A DNA stretch of 64,000 bases from Geosporobacter subterraneus DSM 17957 (GCF_900142145.1 NZ_FQZV01000010.1:1-64000); one strand, 5' to 3'; shown: positions 50,450-59,489, counted from the stretch's first letter. Made by a program: numbers and translations. The notes: generated by a model from the letters alone, not told the origin.

Positions 50450-51247
50450 CTACCGAAGCAGTGCCAGGATCAATACCCCTAAAACAATCCGGTAATAGCC
50501 AAAGGGCTTAAAATCCTTTCTCCGAATGTATCCCATAAACAGAGATATCACCACCAGAGCTACCAAGAAGGATACCACAAAACCGATGCCTAAAAGCACC
50601 CATTGTTCGCCGGTCATCATCGTTGCAGACTTGAGCAAGGAGTAACCGGAGGCGGCGGCCATGGTCGGAATAGCTAAAAAGAAGGAAAATTCTGCTGCCA
50701 CATTTCGTGACGTTCCCAGGGCCATAGCCCCGATAATCGTCGCTGCAGATCTGGAGGTTCCGGGAATCATGGCCAGACATTGGAAGATCCCAATGAGAAA
50801 AACTGTTCCATATCCTAATTCTTCTAAGTAATTGATACGATAGCTCTTTCTGCGGCGTTCCATCCCTATTAGAATCACGCCCCCAACCACCAGGGCAATG
50901 GCAACAGTATAGGGATTGAAAAGATATTCTTCTATCAGGTCTGCAAAAAGTGCGCCTAATACCAATGCGGGGATCACCCCTACGACGGTTTTCTTCCATA
51001 AGTTCCAGATATCTCTACGCTGCCGCAGAGTCTTATTTCTTGAAAAAGGAATCAATTTATCATGAAAATATATTACAACCGACAGGATGGCTCCCAGCTG
51101 GATGACTACGTTAAACATATTTCCAAAACTACCCTCTAAATTAAACCATTGATTTGCAATGATAAGATGGCCGGTAGAGGATATGGGCAGAAACTCTGTA
51201 AACCCCTCAATAATCCCCAATATGACAGCCGTAATGATTTTCTCCAT
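50450..51247 (-). CDS. uppP: Undecaprenyl-diphosphatase (UppP/BacA)
   Basis: Integral membrane phosphatase of 265 residues that recycles the cell-wall lipid carrier and gives bacitracin resistance. The family motifs are present: EGFTEFLPISSTGHLII (with the catalytic E and S) and the second EFLP-like repeat IPGTSRSAATIIGAMALG. About eight helices. The ATG at 51247 is eight bases after AAGGG; a GTG at 51256 has no proper spacing. It is a single gene, with its promoter somewhere in the 51248-51440 stretch. Confidence 0.96.
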   Translation of the reverse strand: MEKIITAVILGIIEGFTEFLPISSTGHLIIANQWFNLEGSFGNMFNVVIQLGAILSVVIYFHDKLIPFSRNKTLRQRRDIWNLWKKTVVGVIPALVLGALFADLIEEYLFNPYTVAIALVVGGVILIGMERRRKSYRINYLEELGYGTVFLIGIFQCLAMIPGTSRSAATIIGAMALGTSRNVAAEFSFFLAIPTMAAASGYSLLKSATMMTGEQWVLLGIGFVVSFLVALVVISLFMGYIRRKDFKPFGYYRIVLGVLILALLR

Positions 51248-51447
51248 CTTCAACACCCTTTCCGTATTCCCGATAACACCGTTATTATATCCATCGGGAA
51301 ATGTTGTCTTTATAACTCAGTCAATTTATTATAACAAATATATGCAGCTTAAACCTTTAAAAATATAAAATTGGTATATTTTTCATATCATGCTTGTCCC
51401 GAGGAAAACGTTTTTTCTGAAAATTTTAAATATTGTAAAATTTGCTA

Positions 51448-51476
51448 TTGACACTGCTTATAATCCCTGATACAAT
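51448..51476 (+). promoter_or_regulatory. Near-consensus promoter of the T-box/peptide unit
   Basis: TTGACA (51448-51453), exactly 17 bases, TACAAT (51471-51476). Confidence 0.88.
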
Positions 51477-51482
51477 ACATTT

Positions 51483-51773
51483 AATCGAAATATTTTCACG
51501 TGATGAAGGAGAAAAGTATTTTGAATACCAGTCCCAGAGAGTCGGTGGCTGCTGTAAACCGATACTGGTTCTTGATACGAATCACTCCTGAGCAGTATCT
51601 GCGAAAGCCAACCCAGTAGTGGATACCGGCTAGCCTCGATATCGGCTTAGGTTTTTATGAACCGAAGAAAGGGGCATTTCTCTTTGATCAGACAGAAATG
51701 CAAAGCAGGTGGTACCGCGGGTGAACAGCTCGTCCTTGCAATATAGATTTATTGTAAGGATGGGCTTTTTATA
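51483..51773 (+). promoter_or_regulatory. Complete T-box leader (probable Ile specifier) before a 63-codon gene
   Basis: Stem I contains AGTA at 51515-51518, AGAGAG at about 51535, the distal GGTGGCTGCTGTAA loop and base strands AGGAG / CTCCT. The specifier register, set by the aligned tyrS leader (specifier-A-helix), gives ATC at 51581-51583, isoleucine; TCA one base later is the alternative. The T-box is AGGTGGTACCGCG (51707-51719), and the terminator pairs AGCTCGTCCTTGCAATA with the T-run arm ending at about 51773. All parts look intact. Confidence 0.9.
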
Positions 51774-51871
51774 TGGGTAGGACATGGAAAGGGGGAATTT
51801 AAATAGGACTTAAGGAGTTTTATATAGGCTTTTCAGCAACAACAAACAATCACAAGAATGGAGGAATTTCT

Positions 51872-52063
51872 ATGGCAATGGCTCAAATGAAAAATGAAAA
51901 CAATGAGGTAGTTTTAAAAGAACAAAAACAGCAGGACAAAAACTGTGCTGCTGTAAAAGAATTGCATACAAAAGCCTATGAGCAAACAAACAGCTACTCA
52001 GTGAATTATTGGGGCGCCGGTTCTAAAGCCGACGAGCTTTGTTGGGATCTGTGCTGGGACTAA
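51872..52063 (+). CDS. T-box-controlled 63-aa Cys/Trp peptide, isoleucine-free, unknown function
   Basis: I do not recognise this protein. GGAGG lies seven bases before the ATG, and a strong terminator follows, so it is the only gene of the T-box transcript. The peptide is hydrophilic and Gln/Lys/Asn-rich at first (residues 6-24), then has a tyrosine/tryptophan stretch NSYSVNYWGAGSKADEL and ends in the tandem CWD-L-CWD (residues 57-63). Cysteines are at 25, 57 and 61, tryptophans at 47, 58 and 62. It contains no Ile, Phe, Pro or Arg. No signal peptide or membrane helix. Length, leader-like front and Cys/Trp tail recall a modified-peptide precursor, but no modification gene is adjacent. Confidence 0.7.
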   Translation: MAMAQMKNENNEVVLKEQKQQDKNCAAVKELHTKAYEQTNSYSVNYWGAGSKADELCWDLCWD

Positions 52064-52119
52064 TCCTTCTATTTGCTTAATTGCATATTTATAGTATTGA
52101 TGCAATGCCTTCATCAAAA

Positions 52120-52149
52120 TCTTAGCGTGCTGCTAAGTTTTTTTTTTCT
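52120..52149 (+). terminator. Terminator of the T-box peptide gene
   Basis: CTTAGC / GCTAAG stem with a GTGCT loop and a run of ten T. Confidence 0.88.
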
Positions 52150-52156
52150 TTTTTTG

Positions 52157-53260
52157 TTATGAGTGATCTGACTGGAGGTGCAGCTTGTCCACAAGTTTTC
52201 TCAAGTCCCGCTCCAGTTTACTGTTGTTTCCCTCTTTGGGCAGCTTTATAGGTAAGTGTAAAGAAAATAAATTCTTTCTCTTTCCTTGCAGATAATGATA
52301 TAAAATCTGTGCCTCATCGATGGCCTCATGCTCTAGTGGTTTTCTTTCCCTTTTATGCCTTTTCTTTAGTTGAGGGTAAATAAATTCCCGCAGCTCTTCT
52401 ATGACAGCTTCTATGCTTTTTCCATCCAATGATATTCTCCTTTTTTGCCACAGCCTGTAATCGCGGATAAAAAAAGCCTTCACCTGTTTCTCATCAATCC
52501 GTTCCATTGCCAGTATATCTTTTATATCTTCCACAGCGCCTAAGGCCTTTTGCCGTTTTTTCAGCATATTTGCAACAGCTAATTCATCGCGATAGATTGC
52601 TGCTTTATGGTATTCCTGTCTGGCTGCAGCCTCCATCATTTTTTCCTGCAATAATGTCAGCAGACTAGAGTCCCTCCCCTCCAGAAATGAGACTGCCCTT
52701 TCAATTTCTTGGCTGTAAGCCTCCGGGTCAGTGTCCTCTCTACAGGGTCCCAGACAGTTGTTTAACTGATAGTTTAAACATCCCTCTCTTTTCCTTTCAG
52801 AGTGACTGCTGCATCTTCTGACTGAATAATACTTGTGAATTAGTTCCAGGATTTGCTCTGCCATGCTTCTTTTGGTAAAGGGGCCGAAGCAGCGGTCATA
52901 ACCCTCCGGATCGTAAACAACGGAAAGCTTTGTATGTTTCTCCATAGAGAGACAAATATACACATAGCCCTGGTCATTCTTCATTAAACGATTGTAAAAG
53001 GGCTTTATTTCCTTAATCAGCCTGCATTCCAGCACCAAAGCCTCCAATTCTGTATCTGTAACGATATACTGAAAATCCTTCACCACGCCCATCATACGTA
53101 CAACCTTTGGAGAATGGGCCTTGTTGTTTTGAAAATATTGCTTCACCCGCTGTCTTAGGTTTTTAGATTTCCCCACATAGACAATATGATCCATTGCATC
53201 CTTCATAAGGTAAACTCCCGCCTTCTCCGGCAGCAGTTTTGCCTTTTCTTTCAGGTTCAA
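52157..53260 (-). CDS. Short UvrC homologue (GIY-YIG endonuclease, Cho-like)
   Basis: Protein of 367 residues matching only the N-terminal half of UvrC. The GIY-YIG nuclease reads LPEKAGVYLMKDAMDHIVYVGKSKNLRQRVKQYF, followed by the EALVLECRLIKEIKPFYN segment, a cysteine cluster (RRCSSHSERKREGCLNYQLNNCLGPC) and a UVR-like helix pair that would bind UvrB. The C-terminal RNase H-like nuclease and the HhH domain of full UvrC are absent, as in Cho-type proteins, although Cho is shorter. It should make the 3' incision only. Start TTG at 53260 with GGGAG nine bases upstream fits the usual UvrC N-terminus; a GTG at 53320 lacks a site. Confidence 0.85.
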   Translation of the reverse strand: MNLKEKAKLLPEKAGVYLMKDAMDHIVYVGKSKNLRQRVKQYFQNNKAHSPKVVRMMGVVKDFQYIVTDTELEALVLECRLIKEIKPFYNRLMKNDQGYVYICLSMEKHTKLSVVYDPEGYDRCFGPFTKRSMAEQILELIHKYYSVRRCSSHSERKREGCLNYQLNNCLGPCREDTDPEAYSQEIERAVSFLEGRDSSLLTLLQEKMMEAAARQEYHKAAIYRDELAVANMLKKRQKALGAVEDIKDILAMERIDEKQVKAFFIRDYRLWQKRRISLDGKSIEAVIEELREFIYPQLKKRHKRERKPLEHEAIDEAQILYHYLQGKRKNLFSLHLPIKLPKEGNNSKLERDLRKLVDKLHLQSDHS

Positions 53261-53403
53261 TCCTAACCACTCCCTGATTGTTTTTTGAATATATTTTACT
53301 AGTATATGCAAACCCTGCACCTGTCTGTTTTTCTGAGAGATTATAAATCCTTCTCTAAGACTTTTTATTTTTTAGGAACAAGTGGCCGGGTCTATCCTTT
53401 TAC

Positions 53404-53584
53404 GGAACACCACAGGGGAAGGCCACTGAAAAAGTCAAAAATACGGCAAAAATTCGAGTTTGTCATCCTGAGCCCAGCGAAGGATCTGAGTAATTAAGCG
53501 CTTTTAAAGATTCTTCATTCCACTTCGTTTCACTCAGAATGACAGAACCTGAACTTTTTCAGTGGCCTCCACAGGGGGTGTTCC
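53404..53584. repeat. Nested palindromic element with family A repeat inside
   Basis: Outer ends GGAACACC / GGTGTTCC, then AGGCCACTGAAAAAGT / ACTTTTTCAGTGGCCT, enclose family A copy 3 (53461-53553: TGTCATCCTGAGC ... CTCAGAATGACA). Non-coding. Occupies most of the gap before thpR. Confidence 0.8.
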
Positions 53585-53618
53585 CTACATTTATCTTTTA
53601 GCATTTCAACTATCGCCG

Positions 53619-54164
53619 TCACTTAAATGTACTGATAAAGATTGGTAAATACCGCAACAGGCCATTCACCCGTGTGCTTTCCATGAGTGAAATCCTGGTT
53701 ACCCTGAGTTCCATTGGCTGGGGATCTATTTCCTTTTCTAGATCACAGATTTTTTTATCCAGTACTACTTCCCTTCCCAAAGTAATATGAGGGGTTAATT
53801 CTTTACTCTCTCTGGAGAATCCCTGCTCCTCTAAAGCAGACTCCAGATCCTCAAACAAATCCTTTAGGGGGCGGAGTCCATCTGAGATTCCCATCCATAC
53901 AATTCGCTTATTTCCTCTGGGAAACTCTCCTAATGGTCCCAGTTTCATTGTAAAGGCTGTTTTACCCTTCACAGCCCTCTCCATAGCTGCACTTATCTTT
54001 TCAAGCCCTTGGAGATCAGCTTCGCCAATAAACCGCAAAGTTAAATGTAAGTTCTCTGTTCTTGTAAAGTTTCCCTTCTTGCTGTACTTCTGGAGGATAC
54101 TCTGTTGCTGGCTTAGATATTGTTTTATTTCATCCTCCAGCTCTATGGCAATAAATACGCGCAT
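53619..54164 (-). CDS. thpR: RNA 2',3'-cyclic phosphodiesterase ThpR
   Basis: 2H phosphoesterase of 181 residues. The two HxT/S motifs are LHLTLRFIG and THITLGRE, with catalytic histidines about 80 residues apart; the N-terminal MRVFIAIELEDEIKQYL is a family start. These enzymes hydrolyse 2',3'-cyclic phosphate ends of RNA to 2'-phosphate. The ATG at 54164 is nine bases after AGAGG; the ATG at 54173 overlaps that site. Single gene between dispersed repeats. Confidence 0.93.
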   Translation of the reverse strand: MRVFIAIELEDEIKQYLSQQQSILQKYSKKGNFTRTENLHLTLRFIGEADLQGLEKISAAMERAVKGKTAFTMKLGPLGEFPRGNKRIVWMGISDGLRPLKDLFEDLESALEEQGFSRESKELTPHITLGREVVLDKKICDLEKEIDPQPMELRVTRISLMESTRVNGLLRYLPIFISTFK

Positions 54165-54182
54165 TTTCTTCATCCTCTTTTC

Positions 54183-54327
54183 TATATAGATGTGTGATTA
54201 AGAAATTTAACATTCAATGGAACGGCACAGAGACCGTTCCCTACACAAATCTCAATAGAAATGTAGGGATCGACGCCCTCGTCGTTCCGAATATTCATTA
54301 GAATTCTCAGTCATGTATTTATATTAA
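54183..54327. repeat. Dispersed repeat, family B, copy 2
   Basis: Shares TAGATGTGTGATTAAGAAAT, the GGCACAGAGACC block and GTAGGGATCGACGCCCTCGT followed by CGTTCC with copies at 34055 and (partly) 41456. Ends are approximately inverted. Confidence 0.75.
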
Positions 54328-54410
54328 AGCCATTTTAGAAACTATAGCGATAGCCTCCTACCATTAGGATAGCATATTTTTTAATATTCTATGGGTCTAA
54401 ACCTGTTTTT

Positions 54411-54465
54411 TCTAATCTAATTCTAATCTTTCTTTAAGAATCCTCTAATCGGTGCCGCTTATAAT
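54411..54465 (+). promoter_or_regulatory. Promoter with helically phased direct repeats
   Basis: TCTAATC occurs at 54411, 54422 and 54444, i.e. 11 and 22 bases apart, on one face of the helix, and the last copy ends nine bases before TATAAT (54460-54465). This is the layout of OmpR/PhoB-type activator sites replacing the -35. The neighbouring response regulator at 55141 is the obvious candidate binder. Confidence 0.6.
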
Positions 54466-54553
54466 AAAAGCATGGAAAGGGAAAATCCTTCTAAAGCATT
54501 GCTTTGGCAACTCAGAGAGGGTTTCCTAAAAAAAATAAACGGAGGGATCTATT

Positions 54554-55027
54554 ATGAGTATTACATTGGAAAAAATTGATTTATTGAGGGAAAGGGCAAA
54601 CGTAAGCTACCAGGATGCCAAGGAAGCACTAGAACGCTGCAACAATGATATCGTAGATGCACTTGTATACTTAGAGCAGGGTCATAAGGTAAAACCGGAG
54701 AAAAAGGCTTCCTGTGAAAGTAAATTCTGCAGCAAGGTTAAAACCGTGATCAAAAAAGGAAATGAAACAAAGCTGGTTATCGCAGGAAAAGAGGATAATC
54801 TGATCAACATTCCTATGACTGCTGCAGTATTGATCACCATCGTAGCGACTCCCGTTGTCATCGTAGGTATTCCTGTAGCACTTCTGACCAATCACAAAAT
54901 ACGAATCGAAAAAAAAGACGGTAAAGATATAGAGGTCAATCAAATTTTGAATAAAATGTCCTCTGCAGTCAGCAGCGCAGCAGAAAAATTTACTTCTGAG
55001 GATCAACCGGCAGAAGAGAAGCATTAA
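54554..55027 (+). CDS. DUF4342 protein with UBA-like N-terminus
   Basis: Protein of 157 residues. The first 45 residues form a UBA/TS-N-like three-helix unit (LLRERANVSYQDAKEALERCNNDIVDALVYLEQG), and the rest is a DUF4342 domain with one hydrophobic span (about 92-113, IPMTAAVLITIVATPVVIVGIPVALL) and a charged tail. Function is not known; the hydrophobic span suggests membrane association. A promoter with three phased repeats precedes it and the two-component genes follow after a terminator, hinting that it belongs to their regulon. Confidence 0.85.
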   Translation: MSITLEKIDLLRERANVSYQDAKEALERCNNDIVDALVYLEQGHKVKPEKKASCESKFCSKVKTVIKKGNETKLVIAGKEDNLINIPMTAAVLITIVATPVVIVGIPVALLTNHKIRIEKKDGKDIEVNQILNKMSSAVSSAAEKFTSEDQPAEEKH

Positions 55028-55053
55028 CCTACATAAACGTGTAGGTTTTTTCT
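55025..55053 (+). terminator. Terminator of the DUF4342 gene
   Basis: AACCTACA / TGTAGGTT stem with a TAAACG loop and a T-run. Confidence 0.85.
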
Positions 55054-55140
55054 TTAAGTTAAAGGTTTTATCTATGTTTTCTGTGAAAAAATACGTTATA
55101 ATTGAGAAAAAGAAAACCTTCGACCTGAGGGGGCATTTAA

Positions 55141-55833
55141 ATGGAATCCTATAAAATACTGCTGATAGAAGATGAATTGAAAATTGCCAGATTTATAGAG
55201 CTGGAGTTGAAATATGAGGGCTATCAGGTGGAACAGGCCCATGATGGCAGAAGCGGTTTAGAAAAAGCCCTGCAGCCGGATATCGACCTAGTGCTCTTAG
55301 ATGTAATGCTTCCAGGCTTAAACGGCATGGAGGTATGCCGTCGTATTCGCCAATCTTCTGAGGTACCGATCATTATGCTGACCGCAAAAGATGAAATCAC
55401 CGATAAGGTTATGGGCTTGGATCTTGGCGCCGATGATTATATTACAAAACCCTTTGCCATTGAAGAGCTGCTGGCCCGTATCCGTGTAGCCTTAAAAAGA
55501 AAGCGTGCAGTCCCCGCTTCAACAAAAGCACTGCACTGCAACCGTCTGCTGCTGGATTTGGATAAACACCTTGTTACCTTCAATCAGGAGCCTATTGAGC
55601 TAACCAAACGGGAATTTGACCTGCTTCAGTACCTTATAGAAAATCAAAATATTGTATTAACCAGGGAAAAAATATTAGAAACCGTATGGGGATATGATTA
55701 TTTAGGAGATACCAATGTGGTAGATGTCTATATTCGCTATCTGCGCAGCAAAATCGATGAAAAGTATAATAAAAAACTAATCCATACCATACGAGGGGTG
55801 GGATATCTTTTAAAAGATGAACCGCAAAAATAA
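55141..55833 (+). CDS. OmpR/PhoB-family response regulator
   Basis: Response regulator of 230 residues: receiver domain with the acidic pair in LLIEDELKIARF, phospho-acceptor aspartate in DLVLLDVMLPGLNG, the LTAK lysine and a C-terminal winged helix (EPIELTKREFDLLQYLIENQNIVLTREKILETVWGYDYLGDTNVVDVYIRYLRSKID). It overlaps the kinase gene by 17 bases. A TATAAT at 55097-55102 marks a possible promoter. Direct repeats upstream of the DUF4342 gene are likely targets. Confidence 0.95.
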   Translation: MESYKILLIEDELKIARFIELELKYEGYQVEQAHDGRSGLEKALQPDIDLVLLDVMLPGLNGMEVCRRIRQSSEVPIIMLTAKDEITDKVMGLDLGADDYITKPFAIEELLARIRVALKRKRAVPASTKALHCNRLLLDLDKHLVTFNQEPIELTKREFDLLQYLIENQNIVLTREKILETVWGYDYLGDTNVVDVYIRYLRSKIDEKYNKKLIHTIRGVGYLLKDEPQK

Positions 55834-57319
55834 ATCAGGATTCCTTAAGCAACTATTGATCTGGCTCTGGCTGCTGCTAAAATTCATTCTGAAAATTATT
55901 CCTTTCCTATTAAAGGGCATCTTCACTCTGTTGGGAAAGGTATTAAGTCCTGCCCTGGGAAAATTTAAAAAGCTGTTTCGCTTCTCTATTACCTTCAAGA
56001 TCACGGTGGTGTACAGCTTTATCATCGCACTGCTGCTGTTTTTATCCACCACTATGATATTGCTGGGCTTTCGTTTTTTCCTATTTGAACAGGTACGGCA
56101 ATCGGTAGATACCACCAGCAGGATTGTGGAAGATTATCTTCACCAAAATCAGGAGATCCCCCAGGCACCCTTGGAGGAATTGGCCCGGCGCAATAATACA
56201 TCCATCTCCATCTTTGATCCTCAAAGAAAATCCCTCTACAATAGTACATCAAAAGCGAATACTAAGGGATTTTTAGAAGGCCCGGTTTCGCCTTCTTTGT
56301 TGAAGCTGGAAGCCGGACAAATCATATTGTCCAATCGGCAGATCCTATGGAAAGGAGAAAATGTCTATCTACAGGTTTATAAGGATTTAGACCGGGAAAA
56401 TGGCTATATTGCCATTCTCTTTGTAATACTGCTCTTTACCAACGGTATTGGAATCCTCATTACCACCCTGATAGGGTCCAAGGTCAGCAGACGAATGCTC
56501 AGCCCCATCGCCAGGATGACAGAAACCGTTAAGGCCATCACCATTCAGGATTTAGACATGCGTTTGGATGTAGGGGGTTCACAGGATGAATTAAAAGACC
56601 TGGCAGAAACCTTTAATGCCATGATTGACCGTATTCAAGCCTCCTATGAGCAGCAAAACCGTTTTGTTTCAGATGCTTCCCATGAATTGCGCACCCCCAT
56701 ATCAGTCATACAGGGATATGCCAGTCTCATGGACCGCTGGGGCAAAAACGATCGGGAGGTTTTAGAGGAATCTATCAGTGCTATAAAGGGCGAGTCAGAA
56801 AATATGAAGGATTTAACAGAAAAGCTGCTTTTTCTGGCGAGAAATGATAAAAATTTGTTGAAGCTGGAAAAAGAAGATTTTCTCCTGAGCGAACTCATTG
56901 AGGAAATCGCCAAGGAAACCCGATTGATTGACAGCAAGCATCAGATTTACACCACAGTGGCTGATGATATGCGGCTTAATGCAGATCGAAAGCTGTTAAA
57001 GCAGGCTCTTCGCATACTGGTAGACAATAGTGTAAAATATACACCGGAAAATGGAAGCATCAAAATCTCTTCTTATCTGCGAAAAAAGCAGCTCATCCTT
57101 GAGGTCACCGATACAGGTCAGGGCATCCCTAAGGAGGATTTGACTCATGTCTTTGACAGATTCTATCGCGCAGACAAATCCAGGACCAAGGAAAGCGGCG
57201 GACATGGATTGGGATTGTCCATTGCCAAGCTCATCGTCGACAAGCATGAGGGAAAAATTGAGATTGACAGCACTCTGCAGGCAGGTACCACTGTACGAAT
57301 CACTCTGCCTGTGAAATAA
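55817..57319 (+). CDS. Sensor histidine kinase paired with the OmpR-type regulator
   Basis: Membrane kinase of 500 residues. The N-terminus is odd: a 55-residue basic, leucine-rich amphipathic or membrane-hugging stretch (FLKQLLIWLWLLLKFILKIIP, then FLLKGIFTLLGKVLSPALGK) precedes the usual first helix (about 60-85). A small extracellular sensor region (about 95-185) and a second helix follow, then HAMP (about 215-265), HisKA with the histidine in VSDASHELRTPISVIQGY, and HATPase with NSVKYTPENGS, DTGQGIP and GHGLGLSIAKLIV. Signal is unknown; extra hydrophobic N-termini suggest envelope sensing. Confidence 0.93.
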   Translation: MNRKNKSGFLKQLLIWLWLLLKFILKIIPFLLKGIFTLLGKVLSPALGKFKKLFRFSITFKITVVYSFIIALLLFLSTTMILLGFRFFLFEQVRQSVDTTSRIVEDYLHQNQEIPQAPLEELARRNNTSISIFDPQRKSLYNSTSKANTKGFLEGPVSPSLLKLEAGQIILSNRQILWKGENVYLQVYKDLDRENGYIAILFVILLFTNGIGILITTLIGSKVSRRMLSPIARMTETVKAITIQDLDMRLDVGGSQDELKDLAETFNAMIDRIQASYEQQNRFVSDASHELRTPISVIQGYASLMDRWGKNDREVLEESISAIKGESENMKDLTEKLLFLARNDKNLLKLEKEDFLLSELIEEIAKETRLIDSKHQIYTTVADDMRLNADRKLLKQALRILVDNSVKYTPENGSIKISSYLRKKQLILEVTDTGQGIPKEDLTHVFDRFYRADKSRTKESGGHGLGLSIAKLIVDKHEGKIEIDSTLQAGTTVRITLPVK

Positions 57320-57343
57320 TTGTCTTCCTATCATGCCTTTACT

Positions 57344-57369
57344 GTAGGGGCAGGTCTCTGTGCCTGCCC
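57344..57369. repeat. Short family B-like hairpin
   Basis: GTAGGGGCAGGTCTCTGTGC followed by CTGCCC is the complement of the GGGCAGGCACAGAGACC block seen at 34065. A minimal copy between convergent genes. Confidence 0.65.
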
Positions 57370-57389
57370 ACAATTGAGTCCTCTTATAT

Positions 57390-57421
57390 AAAAAGCCCTT
57401 AGAAAAATATTTTCCAAGGGC
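57390..57421 (-). terminator. Terminator of glnS
   Basis: GCCCTTGGAAAA pairs with TTTTCTAAGGGC, followed by TTTTTAT on the minus strand, eight bases beyond the stop codon. Confidence 0.88.
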
Positions 57422-57429
57422 ATCTTGCA

Positions 57430-59172
57430 TTATGCTTTTGTAATTTTTGACCAGGAATCCTTCAATCCAACAATTCGGTTGAATATCAGCTTATCCCTGG
57501 AGGATTCTTTGGTATCTACACAGAAGTAGCCTTGACGCAGAAACTGATAACGGCTGCCTGGTTCTGCACCGGCAAGATTGGATTCTACATAGCAGTTTGT
57601 CAGCTTTTCTAAGGAGTTTTTATTTAATCGCTCCTTCCAATCAGCCACTTCCTCGTCTTTCTTTTGTTCTTCATCTAAAATCAGATAGTCATATAAGCGG
57701 ACTTCAGCCTGCAGACCGTGAAGAGCAGATACCCAATGTAAGGTCCCCTTTACTTTCCTGCCGCTGTTGGCTCCACCGCTCTTTGTTTCAGGATCATAGG
57801 TGCAGCGAAGTTCCAGGATCTCTCCTGTGCTTTCATCCTTAATGACTTCTTCACATTTAATAATATAGGCATGCTTTAAGCGCACCTCTTGACCTGGGGC
57901 CAAGCGGAAGAATTTTTTAGGGGGATCCTCCATGAAATCATCTTGCTCAATGTAAATCTCCCGGGAGAAAGGCAGCTTTCTTGAGCCCATCTGCGGATTT
58001 TCAGGATTATTTTCCGCATCCAGCAGCTCTTCCTGACCCGCTGGATAATTGGTCAATACGAGTTTTAATGGCCGCAGTACTGCCATAACCCTTGGGGCTT
58101 TGCTGTTCAAATCCTCTCGGATACAGTGCTCCAATAAGGCCACATCTACAATGCTGTTGCTCTTAGCTACACCAATCCGGTCGCAGAAGTCGCGAATAGA
58201 TGCGGGTGTAAAGCCTCTTCTCCTCAGACCGGAAATGGTAGGCATCCTTGGATCATCCCAACCATCTACATAGTTCTGCTCTACCAATTCCCTAAGATAA
58301 CGTTTGCTCATAATGGTATTGGTTAGGTTTAACCGGGCAAATTCGATTTGTTTTGGTCTTGGTTTGATTCCCAGCGTATCCAGCGTCCAGTCATAAAGAG
58401 GTCTATGGTCTTCAAATTCCAGGGTACAGATGGAATGAGTAATATTTTCGATGGCATCGGACAGCGGATGGGCATAGTCATACATTGGATAGATGCACCA
58501 TGCATCTCCCGTACGGTGATGATGGGAACGCATAATTCGGTATAATACAGGATCCCTCATATTCATATTGGGTGATGCCATATCTATTTTCGCCCGAAGT
58601 ACTCTTGAGCCATCAGGAAATTCCCCGGCACGCATTCTCCGGAATAGGTCAAGGTTTTCCTCAACGGAACGATTTCTGTAAGGGCTTTCTTTTCCCGGCT
58701 CTGTCAAAGTACCTCTATACTCCCTTATTTCCTGTGCACTCAAGTCACAGACATAGGCATTGCCTGATTGAATCAGCTGTACCGCATAATCATATAGCTG
58801 CTCAAAGTAATCGGAAGCGTAGTAAAGTCTCTCTTCCCAATCAAAGCCGAGCCACCGCACATCTTCCTGGATGGATTCTACAAACTCCACTTCCTCTTTG
58901 CTTGGGTTGGTATCGTCAAAACGCAGGTTGCATAACCCCTTGTTATCAGCAGCAATACCGAAATTTAGAGCGATGGATTTCGCATGTCCGATGTGCAGAT
59001 ATCCGTTAGGCTCCGGTGGAAAACGGGTATGTACACGATCATACACATGCTCTTTTAAATCTTCGTTGATAATGCTTTGAATAAAGTTGGTTGAGGGCAC
59101 AAAACCGGATTTTCCGTTTTCCTCTGCTTGCTCTCCTTTATTCCTGTTCAGTTCTTCCTTTGACATACTCAT
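57430..59172 (-). CDS. glnS: Glutaminyl-tRNA synthetase
   Basis: Class I synthetase of 580 residues. The HIGH motif lies in [29 protein letters not shown] and the KMSKS-like IMSKRYL follow, with the [12 protein letters not shown]-like tRNA region [18 protein letters not shown]. The C-terminal beta-barrels bind the anticodon ([32 protein letters not shown]). GlnRS is found only in some clostridia; others make Gln-tRNA through GatCAB, so the gene may be an acquisition. GGAGG lies nine bases before the ATG. Single gene. Confidence 0.96.
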   Translation of the reverse strand: MSMSKEELNRNKGEQAEENGKSGFVPSTNFIQSIINEDLKEHVYDRVHTRFPPEPNGYLHIGHAKSIALNFGIAADNKGLCNLRFDDTNPSKEEVEFVESIQEDVRWLGFDWEERLYYASDYFEQLYDYAVQLIQSGNAYVCDLSAQEIREYRGTLTEPGKESPYRNRSVEENLDLFRRMRAGEFPDGSRVLRAKIDMASPNMNMRDPVLYRIMRSHHHRTGDAWCIYPMYDYAHPLSDAIENITHSICTLEFEDHRPLYDWTLDTLGIKPRPKQIEFARLNLTNTIMSKRYLRELVEQNYVDGWDDPRMPTISGLRRRGFTPASIRDFCDRIGVAKSNSIVDVALLEHCIREDLNSKAPRVMAVLRPLKLVLTNYPAGQEELLDAENNPENPQMGSRKLPFSREIYIEQDDFMEDPPKKFFRLAPGQEVRLKHAYIIKCEEVIKDESTGEILELRCTYDPETKSGGANSGRKVKGTLHWVSALHGLQAEVRLYDYLILDEEQKKDEEVADWKERLNKNSLEKLTNCYVESNLAGAEPGSRYQFLRQGYFCVDTKESSRDKLIFNRIVGLKDSWSKITKA

Positions 59173-59311
59173 GTCTTTACTCCTCCCCAGGTAGAATTTC
59201 CTATGATCTATCTATCAAATATTTGAATTTCGCATAAACTTATTATAATAATACACAATGTATACATGATGCGCAAGTCCCCTGTGATATTCCTTCTTAA
59301 TCTATATAGTA

Positions 59312-59480
59312 AAAGACAGACTGCTACGGTTTTTGCCTCAGTCTGCCTCATCCTATGTTATTTTTATGGTCACAGAAAACACCTCCTGTGACTATTTTTC
59401 TATTCTATGGCATATTCTATACCTCTATAGATAAAAATCTACAAAATTGCAAAATAGGACGGTTTTCCCGTTCTATTGTT
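59312..59480. other. Three small hairpins in the glnS-cobT gap
   Basis: Stems AGACAGACTG/CAGTCTGCCT (59312-59347), GTCACAG/CTGTGAC (59369-59392) and AGGACGG/CCGTTCT (59455-59473). Any could end cobT transcription on the minus strand. No gene is visible between 59173 and 59489. Confidence 0.4.
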
Positions 59481-59489
59481 TCAAATCAT

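Noticed and set aside
51560-51580. TGG or GAT as specifier of the second T-box
   Set aside because: TGG is part of the ACCAGT/ACTGGT stem and GAT is too far from the base helix; ATC fits the specifier-A-helix register.
51872-52063. Lasso-peptide or other named RiPP precursor
   Set aside because: No conserved leader/core pattern I know and no maturation gene nearby; only the general Cys/Trp tail is suggestive.
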